From Volutella citrinella (lineage: Eukaryota > Ascomycota > Sordariomycetes > Hypocreales > Nectriaceae), in contig JAWZSP010000007.1 of NCBI GenBank assembly GCA_034401135.1, positions 2,852,001-2,916,000 on the forward strand: a stretch of 64,000 nucleotides of DNA, in the 5' to 3' direction. This document shows positions 12,036 to 22,282 of this stretch, piece after piece. Each line of letters opens with the position of its first letter. Position 1 is the stretch's first letter. The notes below the pieces were generated by a model. That model did not search any database. It was not told the origin of the DNA and saw only the letters and a list, made by a program, of their open reading frames with translations. The position numbers and the translations under genes are program-made.

Positions 12036-14429
12036 ATGGCTCTCCCTCAGTACCGAGATGAAGGCAAGCCAAACCCAATACTCCCGGTATAAGTCTTCGT
12101 TCTATTCCGCTGACTCGATAATCCAGTCCTGGTGACGCTGACCAGCCTCGACCCTCCCTCCTCTTTCCCTTTCCCCGATCGCCGCTTCTTCCTCTCCAGA
12201 GAGAAGCCGACTATGGACATCGGAAGAACCAGCAGGCGGAACTCCTCTCTTGAAGCCGCACGCAACAATGCTTGGTTTGACTCGGCCGTAATATCTCGTG
12301 ACCATGCCCAGCTGAAGCTAGATGCCGAGAGACAGGTCAGTTTCGTCCATTCATTTTTTTCTTAGGCTCCTTCACCCCTCTCTCTTTTACCTTTTTTCTT
12401 AACTTCATTTGTTGGGGCCTCAGCACCAATACGCACCCTGCTGACTGCCTTTGCAGAAAGTTTACATCAAAGATGTTGGCTCACTGCATGGCACCTTTAA
12501 AAATGGACATCGCCTCCCACGCTATTCTTCAGCAGTCTTGTCATCCGGTGACAACATTCGATTCGGAATCAACATCGAGAGAGGCTCCAATGAGTTCCCT
12601 CCTTGCGTCATGGTAGCTTCACTCCGATTTGGAAGCATCGAGTAAGACCCTTGCCCCAACATCAGTGTCTGAGGATGGATTACTAACTTTACTGAAGCCC
12701 GGAGGATCGCCCCAAGGTTTTCCGGGTCCCGGACGACAGTGACGTGGAGGATTCGAACAGTGACGACGAAGACGAGAGTGTGCGTGATAGCTCCGAGATC
12801 CTACGAAAGGTCAACATCCGGCCGGCGACAAGCATTTCCTCTCCGTCCAATTACTCGCCCAGATATTCGCCCATAGACTTGACATCCAACGACCAGTACC
12901 CAACTTCGAATGTTAGGGAGGATAAAGGCCATGCCAACGAGCTCGATTCACTCGATAAGAGCACAGCTGCTCCGTCATCCTCGCCAACCAAGCCGATTGA
13001 CTACTCTGATTTCTCGCCCCCCGCCATGCCCGCCAGCTCGGGCTGGCTGCTGGGTTCCGAGGACCAAGATATGGAAATTCACCTGTCTGAGTCTACCGAT
13101 ATGGACACAGACAGCTCTGTGGATAACGAGTCGACGGCCCCAAGTGTCAGCGCCGAGCTCCATACCAGCATCTTATCAGCAAATCTCGAGGACACTGACT
13201 CGGAGGACGACGAGTTTGACGGCAAGGAAGTATTTGAAGATTGTGAGGGAATCCATTCGGTACACCTTCTTTACAACGGGTCGCTAATCCAGAAAGCAGA
13301 TATCCCTGATACCTTCAGCCAGCCGAGTGCCCAGGAAGAGACGCTTGTAAATCCCAGCGCAGCCTTCGGCCTCATCACGGATGCGAATCCATGCTTCCCG
13401 ACCATCTGTGCCGATGATCATACTCCCTCTCAAGAAGCTGCCGCACACATCGTTCAAGGCGAATCAAGTAAAGCACCCTGTGCAGTTGTCGGCGGGATGG
13501 GTTATATACTCAACTATCCAACTTCACCAGTTGAACATCAGCAGATGTCGCCTGATCAGAATCGTTGGGGTGTCTCGGCTCAAGCCTCCATGAGACTGCC
13601 ATCTATTTCCGAAGCAGTCTCGTCGTCTCAGCCTCTACCTTTGAAATCGCAAGTCGACCCCAAGACGCTGGCAGGAGGATTAGGTGCCAAGACAGGGAAA
13701 CATGAGTATTTTGCCGCCCGGGAAGAAAATCGTTACCATGTGATGGGATCATACGCATCCCAGAACGAATCAAACTTCCCCAGATCTGGGCTGGAATCTG
13801 CGACTCATACCCTCGCTGTCGAATACGCCAATGCGGAGCCTACGAAGACCAATGTTGTGGACGATTTCCAGGAGCCTGAGACCCTGGATGCTTCTGGAGC
13901 CCAGTTCCTCCACTCTCCAATCGACGACTTACAGGTCGACCATGTGCACGATGAGCCACTTCTTGACGAAACCTCAGCCTTCCAGTTCGAAATGAGCAAA
14001 AGGTCCACAAGCGACTCACGCATCGAAGCCAGTCTTGATGAAACACCCAAAAATGCGGGGAAACGGACTCGTATGGGAATCGACGACATGCTGCAAGCCC
14101 CGAATGAGACGGCGACGGAAACCGTTTCGGCTCCAGATCCAGCGCAAACCCCCAAGAAACGAAAGGCGGAGGATATTTCCGAGCTTTCCCCAGGTGAAAT
14201 GGAGGCGAAGGGCCAGAAGAAGATGGAAGCACGAGCAAGTTTCTTGGGTGTATCGTCTGCCGCTGCTAAGCGCCGCCGGGCCGCGAGAATGAAGGCGAAG
14301 GCAGCCCCTGGGCCGGGCAACGATGCACCAAGAAAGCGACTTCGCCATGTAGCCGAGGCCTTTGGCTACGTGGCTCTCGGGGGTGTCGCTGTGATGACTG
14401 CACTGATCGCGACTGCACCCACTCTTTGA
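12036..14429 (+). CDS. FHA-domain protein with C-terminal membrane anchor
   Basis: Exons inferred: 12036-12063, 12127-12335, 12457-12641 and 12698-14429, giving 717 residues. Residues about 10-130 form an FHA phosphothreonine-binding domain, with the GR pair (G42-R43), the SRDHA motif (S66 to H69) and the N-G of HGTFKNG (N95-G96), all key ligand-contact positions. A long acidic, Ser-rich disordered region follows. Near the C-terminus are basic clusters (PKKRKAED, AAAKRRRAARMKAKA) and a final hydrophobic segment, YVALGGVAVMTALIA, which would make it tail-anchored at the ER or nuclear envelope. The first intron keeps the frame only as a GC-AG intron (AAG|GCAAGC); the apparent GT-AG alternative is 40 nt and out of phase. 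Yeast Vps64/Far10 and SLMAP/PRO45 also combine FHA with a tail anchor, but I see no coiled coil here, so membership of the STRIPAK complex is only a possibility. Confidence 0.88.
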
Positions 14430-17400
14430 TTTGCTTCTGACGGATTCACGGCCGAGTCATGGCCGCCTTGCTTCGCATGTGCAGAATGAGTGACCTTGGA
14501 CAGACGATGCAGCTGTGGCTTTAGAAAGCCATCCGAAACAAACAAGCATCCAACTACATTTCCTCTCACCTTGAGGGTATTGGGATCATGCTTGCATGCT
14601 CGGGGCGCACGCCCGACTGGGCACGATTGGAACCTCGGACTGGGCGACTTGGGAACAAGAGTTTTTGTTTTGTTTTTAATTCACGAACAGGCTTGCAATG
14701 CAGCTACGAATGGTCTTTCTTCCTTTTTTATGTTTTTATATTCCGGCTTCTTTGCCAACTCCGAGCAATTGAGTCAAACTCTCCTTGTCGTGTAAGGGAA
14801 GGGTACGTAGGGTGGATGCCATTTTAGTGTCGGTTAGCAATATCAATGCGGAAAACGGTCAGAATCAGTCCAGTCTTTTCTCGCCCGGGCGGTGCAGTAT
14901 CCAATAACGGCAACCCAGCCATTGCCGGGGTTTGGTGCATGATAAGGACGTGTTGTAATCACGTAAACGGACCGAAATGCCAAATGGGTTGAGTCGTCGC
15001 AAGTAAGCAAGCAGCTAATATGGCGGCAAGCGGGGCTATTCGACAAGGGAACTCGGCCAACTGGTATGGCATAGGAGCGTAGAGCGTCTCGTCTTACACC
15101 GGTAACGAAAACCGGGCAGATGGGTGCATTCCATGCTGACCGGTAGTGAAGCGATGCCGTGGAGCATGGTGGATCTAGCAGCAGCCAAGATGCGGCGGAT
15201 GGCTCTCAGATTGCCTCGGACAAGGCGACACACGGTCACGGTTGCAACGATACGAACCCAGGCCGGTCGAGGCAACCCACACTCTGGCCGCGGACGGCAT
15301 CAGTGTACATTCTAGATTGAAGAGCACACCACCCGGAATGGCAGCTTGATAGGTAAGCAGTAGAGGCTAGGCCGGTTGACCAGGTAGGAGATGTCGAAAC
15401 GTGGGCCCCTTCATTCGCATCAGATAGGGGGCAGAATGGCACCGATGGCCACGAGGGCGCCGTGCAGACCGGTCAAGAGTGAGTATCGGGCCGTGTCAAT
15501 GGATATCGGGGGAGCCCCACTCCCCCGGGGTAGTGGCCGCTGGCATGTAATAGAGGGAGCAATGGGTCGTCCCAGGAGCAGGAGCAGGGTGGCTGGCGGA
15601 TGCGAGTTGGCGATGTTTGATGCTTGGTGTTTTTGTTGTATGGATGGGCGAAGCGGGAGCGGACAGCTGCTGGGCCACGGAGGAGGCGGGCGGCTGCACA
15701 TGGCAAAAGACGAGGTGCAGGAGTCGGAAGCCGGGAGGTTGGGTGACACGGAGAATGATGCCACTCTTTCTCCCATGGCTACAGGTGTCTCGGGACGGAC
15801 GTTGAGCAATTCGAATGACAGGCTGGCTGGGTACCGTCGGTTGAGGCGGAGGCGGTGGTTGGGCGGCACGGGAGTTGATAGAAGCCGAAAACCTGACTTA
15901 GTCTTCGGATGATGCAACGCCGCTGAGTGGCAGCGGCCGGTCTACGACTTGCCACACATACTACATAGCACACTGCTCGAGGAGCATGGAAAGGTGCTTT
16001 GGCAGCTGTGGGCTTATCAATTGGGTCCCCTGTCGAGCTGTAAGTGGCCCCCCATGGCAGACAGGTGTCGAGGAGCCAAGTAACCGGTCAGCCTAGACCA
16101 GAAGCTATGGATGGAGATGGAGGCGTGGGCAGGCAGAGGAGCTTCTGTTCATCTGGGCTCGGGCGGAGTCCGGGGACAACCACGGCCAAACGATACGTCC
16201 CCAGTGCGGCAACGGTGACGTGGTGGGCGAACGGTACCCAAGCCGTCGGGTCGAGATGGGACCAACAAGTCAAGGCGCCGGCCGCAGGTGTGGGCGAATA
16301 CCCTGGCAGTCGTCATCCAGACCCAGACTGGGCGTGCCTAGAGCGGGTGGCGGCATCACGGTGGCCATCCGTGCTGGTCACGGGCGCAAAAGCCAGAGCT
16401 GAAGACTGCCAGTAGTGCCGTCGAGTCTGTCCTTGAGAGGGATGATGATCGACGGCCCGTCTTGTTTCTGGTGTCGTCTAGGCTGTTCCCGTCTCTAGCA
16501 ACGACACGGACGGGATGCAAGTGTGCAACTACAAGTCAGCTACCTGCCCATAACGGGAAGCCGCAGGCATTGCGCTGCAGCGCGCACGGGCTGGGGAAGG
16601 GCGACGGTGTAGAGGGGGGCGTGTGGTTGCTCAACCTGTTTCTTGCCTTGTCTGAGTGAGGGCGCGGGCCGTCCTTTTTTCTCTCTTTGGCACCCAGTTG
16701 TTGAAAGATTGGATCAAAGGCTGTCTGGCGAGTTATAAATGCCTCGAGGTGGGCTTGACCGGTCGCCGGTCTGGATGCGCGGCGGCAAGCGTGCATGATC
16801 TCGCAAAGCGGCCGCCAAGACGAGCCTTTTTGATCTGCTTTCGGGCCCATCTGCCCTGGTCTCCCGAGCGTGGCTTGTCCATCCGTTTTTGTCGGTACGG
16901 GGGCTGGTTGGGTGCTGCGACGGGCTGCAGGGCCTCTCTGCGCGCATGATATGATGGCGAAGCGTATGTGCTGGCGAATGTGAGTGGCTGGTTCTGGCTG
17001 GCTCTGGCTCTTGTTGGTTGAGTCGGGAGCCGGAGCAAAGTCTCTGAGGTTGAGAAGCCCGTGGAAGAGCGCAGGGTGAAATTATATGGATGACCGTCTT
17101 GTTGAGGCAGGAGCGACCCAGTAGTTGAAATCAGTGATTATCAGTCTACAATCGGTGCTGCGCAAGTACACCATCTAAACATCTACACCATCACCTACTT
17201 AGCGCAGACGCTCAGCAACAGTCAACGCCTCTCATGCCGCCTCCCCAATGCGGCGTCTCTCCAACCAACACTAGACCTCGTAGACGGAATGCCGCGCCCC
17301 ATAAGCGCACAACTACTTACCAAGTCGGAGCACCCGGCCCTCACGCCCCTCCTCCTCCTCCTGCTCCTGTACCTCTCGGGCCCCGACATCCCGCCCATCT

Positions 17401-18062
17401 GACCCCCCGGACACGTCCGTGTTCACAGATACACCTCGCCTCTGAGCACCGAGGGATGAGGCTAGTTGTCTAGCTGGCAGATAACCCAAACCCCGGACCA
17501 TGATCGCCATCACAAGACACCCGTGTGCAGCCGATGAAGGGCTGACTGACTACCATTACAGCCGCCGGGCGACGAGGCCGGAGCAGTGGTCTGCCTCAAA
17601 TCTCGACTGACCCCATCTCGTTTCTCACTCCGGTCAAGGGCGGTGTGTGTGGGTGGGTGCGGCGTCAACTCCAAGTCGCCTTTTGTCCTTTGGCGCAGAG
17701 TGGATGAACGTTGGGCGCTGGTGGTCAGTCCATCTCCGTCTCTGTCCGTGTGTAGGTATGTGTTGTCTATCCTGAGCTTGGTGGGTGTGTCCTCCGTTGT
17801 GGTTTCTGCCCGGAGGACCTCATTCGCCCTCGTCGCCGTGGTTGTCATACTCACTCGTCTCCATGGCTGGACCCTCATACTATAAAACGTCCGTGAAGTC
17901 CCGCTGCCTAGTCCCCTTCTGTTCCTCGTCCCCAAGCCAGAAGAAGCCTTCTAACTTATAAAACAAAGACTCTCTATCCCTGAACTTTCCTGCTCGGAAG
18001 CCTCCAGCCAAGACTCAGCTCAACTACCCTCAGCCTATCCCTCCCCCTCCCAGTTCTACATC
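14430..18062. other. Intergenic region upstream of the CxxC micro-gene
   Basis: 3.6 kb. Several overlapping short frames occur on both strands (for example around 15390-15920), but none has conserved motifs or splice-linked continuations. The final 500 nt become pyrimidine-rich and carry two TATAAAA boxes (17881 and 17956), consistent with a promoter for the gene at 18063. Confidence 0.5.
17956..17962 (+). promoter_or_regulatory. TATA box candidate for the 59-aa gene
   Basis: TATAAAA lies about 100 nt upstream of the ATG at 18063. A second copy stands at 17881-17887. Both sit in a CT-rich leader typical of strongly expressed fungal genes. The position fits a core promoter, but the transcription start is not known. 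Confidence 0.5.
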
Positions 18063-18301
18063 ATGAGTGCCCCCAGCATGACCTATGTGACCTGCGACTC
18101 ATGCCAGGGCTCGTTCCGACGTGATGCGTCAGTCTGCCTCATGGGAGCTACACACCGTGCGTCCTAGAACTGACCTGTTTTGACAGGACACCGTGCCGCT
18201 CATGCTCTGGGACCAAGGTTCGCCTCGTGTCCATCCCCTCCGCAGCCTCCACCTCAACCAGCTACGGCGCGGGCTCCCATGGCGCAACGTCCAGCAGCTA
18301 G
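18063..18301 (+). CDS. Small CxxC/CxxC zinc-ribbon-like protein (59 aa), novel
   Basis: Two exons, 18063-18127 and 18187-18301, joined across a 59-nt intron with GTCAGT donor, CTGAC branch site and TTTTGACAG acceptor. Joining restores one frame of 59 residues. The protein has C11-x2-C14 (CDSC) and C25-x2-C28 (CRSC) separated by 10 residues, so it could bind one zinc. A Ser/Thr/Gly/Ala-rich tail (37-59) looks disordered. There is no signal peptide or membrane span. Without splicing the frame ends after 34 codons and loses the second CxxC. TATAAAA lies about 100 nt upstream and the leader is CT-rich. The spacing resembles half of a DnaJ-type or ribbon zinc site, but I recognise no family; the function is unknown. 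Confidence 0.68.
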
Positions 18302-20381
18302 AGACGCCAAGTCTTGGTGCCATCCTGCCTTCGCTGACAGCGTCGAGCGGTGCAATCTTCCTCCCAGCCTAGGGCGGGTCTGTAAATGTCTTTCTGATAC
18401 ATGCCTCAGAGGGGTTCGGCCACGTTGTGGCTGCAAGTGTGCGTTGATGATTTCAGTCCTTTTGAGGGACTGCTTTTTGCTTCGTGGCCTTTGTTGTATG
18501 AGAGTACGATAGTGTTCCCGATGATATATCCCTCGCAAGCTACACCCATTCAGTCAGTGCCCAAACGTTACATGGCGTTGGCGTCACATGTAGTGACTCT
18601 GTCCGCTCCTCCACCGCTCAAGGCAGCCATGTTCAAAGCCAACCGTCTGAATATCGCAATCACCAGAATCCCATGGCCACTCTCGGGTCTCCAATGTCAC
18701 TCTTGGGCAGAATGACAGCCATGCATGTCGGGGTGTGCTCGGAGGGATTTCAACTCGGATCCGACTACATGCATCCGTGCACACTCGTTAACTCGATGGC
18801 TTGACCTTGATGCAGCTTCTTGGACGGGGCTTAACCGGAATCAGCTTACTCCATACGCGGAATGAGCGGTCTAGTATGCAATGCACTGGTAGCTTGGCAT
18901 GCGCAATCTTTGCTTCGTCAAAGACCGACACCACTGTATCGCCGCTCTCCAAGTAATGGTACAATCCTCGAGGTGCATGGCACATGAGAGACATTGGTGC
19001 CAGCTCTCTGGGTGGTTGAAGCCCAGTTTGTATCGGAGCAACACCAGCGCAGATAGGCAACGCAGTTCCAATCACGCCTTTTCGCTAACTCGAGGTCCTG
19101 GTTGGTGCCGCTGTTAGTTGGCTGGCCCAATGCGCCGACAGGGATTCCCGGCAGGCAAAACAAAGCGTTATAAAACAAGGCAGTGTTTTGGTTGCGCAAC
19201 GCAGCAGCAGCATCCTGGGCAACCGCAAAGCCCTAGGTGATTCTGCAGACGCACCTGTAATATGAGCAAGCCTATAGCCATGGACATACTAGAGGAGACG
19301 TATCCGCGACCCAATTGCAGAGGCGCTGCTACAGCATGGCCGTGTGCTTGTGAGGCCGGCGATCGACAACCCGTCGGGCCCGGACTCGGCCTATATTGGC
19401 CGATCTAAAGGCATCGAACCAGTCACAAGATGTCATTCCCACCGTGGCACGAGCAAGCCATCTTGAGATCCCCCCATGATCTTATCTCCCTCAGCTGCGT
19501 AAGGGTCTGGAATCTCGAGGTGCGTCCACACACGAGGCTCGCGGGGTGCAGAGCCTTGGCCTCCCCAGGCTCAGCTGCGCCTAGTTAGCGCCAGCTGATA
19601 TTCGCGTCGTCGAATACATGCGCCCCCCGTGTGAACTCATGTGGGTGTGCCCAATTCAAGAGCTTCCCAGGATTTGTACCGGTACTCTCTCTCGTGATCC
19701 AGCAGCAATGTATGCAGGTGGCGGGACCAAAGCCACGGGCGCGAGCAGCTGGCCAACCAGCGCACCAGAGGGCATGAGGTCAGATGTAAGGCGATGCAGT
19801 ACAATGCAGCGCAGGGCCTTTGATTTCAATCCTCGATCTGGTTCGACCCTGGGGAATCGGTTGCGTAGTGCAAGATCGACCGATCGTCTTGCTTCTTGAC
19901 TCCTCCGTGGCTGAAGTGCACAAGGTCGGTCATCCAATTCCATCGGAAATCAATGTTGGGGATCCCGCAATCCCATGTACATGCATCCATAGCTACCCTG
20001 ATTCCCTCATCTTGTTGCAGGTCGCCGCCCAATGGCTGCAGGTCGTACAGACCATCAGTCTGATTGAAACTCAGCCATGTAAGACGGCAGCTCGACGGAA
20101 GCCCCGACTCGGTCGAGATTGCCCCACCAGTGGGGCCGATCATGGATTTACGCATAAGCCCGTTTATTTGCAAATCCAGGGCACTATTCGCTAACAAAGG
20201 TCGGCACCCACCTAGGTACCTGGCCAATGTGGCGGGGGGGCCATTTTTAGGAATCGCAGCTGTTGACCTCAAACCAGCGCGACAGCCAGACAGGTCCCAG
20301 CGGGACCTTGCAACTTCATCCTCGCGCTTTGCCCGCTCTGTTGCCAAGTATCATGAGCTGAAGCTCCGGGACGACTGAGCC
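18302..20381. other. Intergenic region upstream of LST8
   Basis: About 2.1 kb. No credible exon is seen. Overlapping frames on both strands near 19826-20378 are not supported by motifs. A TAGGTACCT-like palindromic stretch lies near 20212-20221. Confidence 0.5.
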
Positions 20382-21534
20382 ATGTCTGTAATCCTTTGTA
20401 CAGGTAATGCGACGACCACAATGACCGACACCTTTGAGACATCCAGCAAGCTAACCATCGTGCAGCTGGTTACGACCACACCATCAGGTGCGAAAGATGC
20501 GACGGGATGCCCCCCGGGTGCCGAGACGTTTATGCTGACGATTGGATACCAGATTCTGGGAGGCGCTTTCGGGAATATGCTCCCGCACGATCCAGCACCC
20601 CGACTCCCAGGTCAACCGCCTCTGCATCTCCCCCGACAAGCGCTACCTCGCCGCCGCCGGGCACCACACCGTCAAGCTCTACGACATCAAGTCAACCAAC
20701 CCAAACCCTCTTCTAACGTTTGAGGGCCACACGGGCAACATCACAGGCGTCGCCTTCCACTGCGAGGGCAAGTGGATGGTCACCAGCTCCGAGGACGGCA
20801 CTGTCAAGATCTGGGAAACGAGGTCTGGGGCGATCCAGCGGAGCTACAACCACGGCTGCCCAGTGAACGATGTCGTCATTCACCCCAACCAGGGTGAGAT
20901 CATCAGCTGCGACAGGTCAGGCAGCGTGAGGGTCTGGGATCTTGCGGAGAATAACTGCTCCCACGAACTCATCCCCGAGGAAGACGTATCCGTCTCGAGC
21001 GTGACCGTGGCCAGCGACGGGTCTCTGCTGTGTGCCGCGAACAATAACGCAAGTCCCCCCTCCCCTGAGGCAAGCAAGCCCTGAGACCAAGTGCCATCAA
21101 GCTGACCGCCTCACCAACAGGGCAACGTCTTTGTCTGGAACCTCATCCAGAGTTTCGACAGGACACAGCTCGTCCCCGTCACCCACTTCAGCGCCCACAA
21201 GGAGTACATCACCCGCATCCTGCTGTCCCCCGACGTCAAGAAGCTGGCCACGTGTAGCGCGGACCACACGGCCAAGATCTGGGAGGTCAAGAACGTCAAG
21301 CCCGCCCCGGAGCAGGAGCCGCGGCCGTACCCGCTCGAGGCCACCCTCACCGGCCACCAGCGCTGGGTCTGGGACTGCGCCTTCAGCGCCGACTCGGCCT
21401 ACCTCGTCACGGCGTGCTCGGACCACTACGCCCGCCTGTGGGAGCTGCACAGCCAGCAAATCATCCGCCAGTACAACGGCCACCACCGAGGCGCCGTCTG
21501 CGTGGCACTTAACGACTACTCGGAGACGCGATGA
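20382..21534 (+). CDS. LST8: Target of rapamycin complex subunit LST8 (WD40)
   Basis: Exons inferred: 20382-20403, 20466-20487, 20553-21048 and 21121-21534, giving 317 residues. The joined N-terminus starts MSVIL, followed by the conserved GYDHTIRFWEAL and SRTIQHPDSQVNRL segments of LST8. WD40 repeats continue to the end, with IHPNQGEIISCDR, TCSADHTAKIW and GHQRWVWDCAFSADSAYLVT nearly identical to the yeast protein. Family knowledge: LST8 binds the TOR kinase domain and is a core subunit of TORC1 and TORC2, controlling growth in response to nutrients. The first two coding exons are only 22 nt each. The third intron (21049-21120) uses a GC donor (AAC|GCAAGT). The length matches the usual 300-320 residues. 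The gene converges on the Con-6 gene. Confidence 0.96.
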
Positions 21535-21875
21535 TGGATGGGTACCGACACTGTGTCATGGCATTGGGACTGGAGGGGGTTTCGCAGGCAAGGCGGATTC
21601 GGCGTTAGGAAAACTTGCGAGCTACTAAGGGAGGGGGGTTCTCTTTGTTTCTTCGAGATGGCATTGTAAAGTTGTTTTTTGTGGTGTACCAAGCGAACTG
21701 TATACAGCCTACGACAAGAGTGTTTTGCTATAGCAGTCATGTCACGCTTCGTTTGAGTGATTAGATTATTGTTTTTCTGGACATGACATCTCAATTCACG
21801 GTTTCTGCGTATTGACAATCTTGGCAGGACGCCATCGCTTCCGCGACCGACGGAGGATGCCTCATCCGTCACCCA
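21535..21875. other. Convergent 3' spacer between LST8 and Con-6 genes
   Basis: 341 nt, T-rich, presumably holding both 3' UTRs. No gene is seen. Confidence 0.7.
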
Positions 21876-22282
21876 CTACTCCATATTGTCCAGGCGCTCC
21901 TTGGCCGACTTCTTGGCTTCGTCGGATACACGAGGATTATTAAGGGTGCTTCAAATGAGTCAGTCAACTTTGCTTCAATGAAGCCAATGCGCGATGTGGA
22001 GCTGCAGAACTGTGTCGAGGAGTTGGAGGGAAAGTCTTACGCCTTGAGACCGCCAGCGACGTTGCCGGGATTCTTCTCGCCCGTATCCTGGGCACTAGCG
22101 ACTTTTTCACAGTTAGCAAACTGGCTTGATGCGCGAGACTAGGGTGACTGTGGGAGCTCACCGTTGTCGCCCCCGCCAAACTCGTTCTCCAGGACTTGCT
22201 TGGAGTGCTCCTTGGACTCCTTCGAGGTGTTGGGGTTCTTCAGATTGGCCTTGTGGCCGCCAGCGATTTGAGCCTCAGACAT
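21876..22282 (-). CDS. Conidiation-specific protein 6 (Con-6) family, two motifs
   Basis: Exons on the minus strand: 22282-22162, 22101-22041 and 21948-21876, giving 84 residues. Two tandem Con-6 motifs are visible: IAGGHKANLKNPNTSKESK near the N-terminus and NPGNVAGGLKATLNNPRVSD near the C-terminus, each followed by a charged helix (KQVLENE; KERLDNME). The second motif is split by intron 2 within AGGLKA/TLNNP; both introns have GTGAG/GTAAG donors and CTAAC/CTGAC branch sites. Family knowledge: con-6 of Neurospora is expressed during conidiation and in response to light, and homologues are small, hydrophilic, often stress-induced proteins without known activity. A TATAAATAG box lies about 107 nt upstream of the ATG. 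Confidence 0.92.

Noticed and set aside
12087..12126. GT-AG intron of 40 nt in the FHA gene
   Set aside because: Out of phase with the FHA domain and shorter than the other introns; the GC-AG intron from 12064 fits.
19826..20347. 173-codon minus-strand frame upstream of LST8
   Set aside because: No recognisable motif, overlapped by frames on the plus strand, no supporting splice structure.
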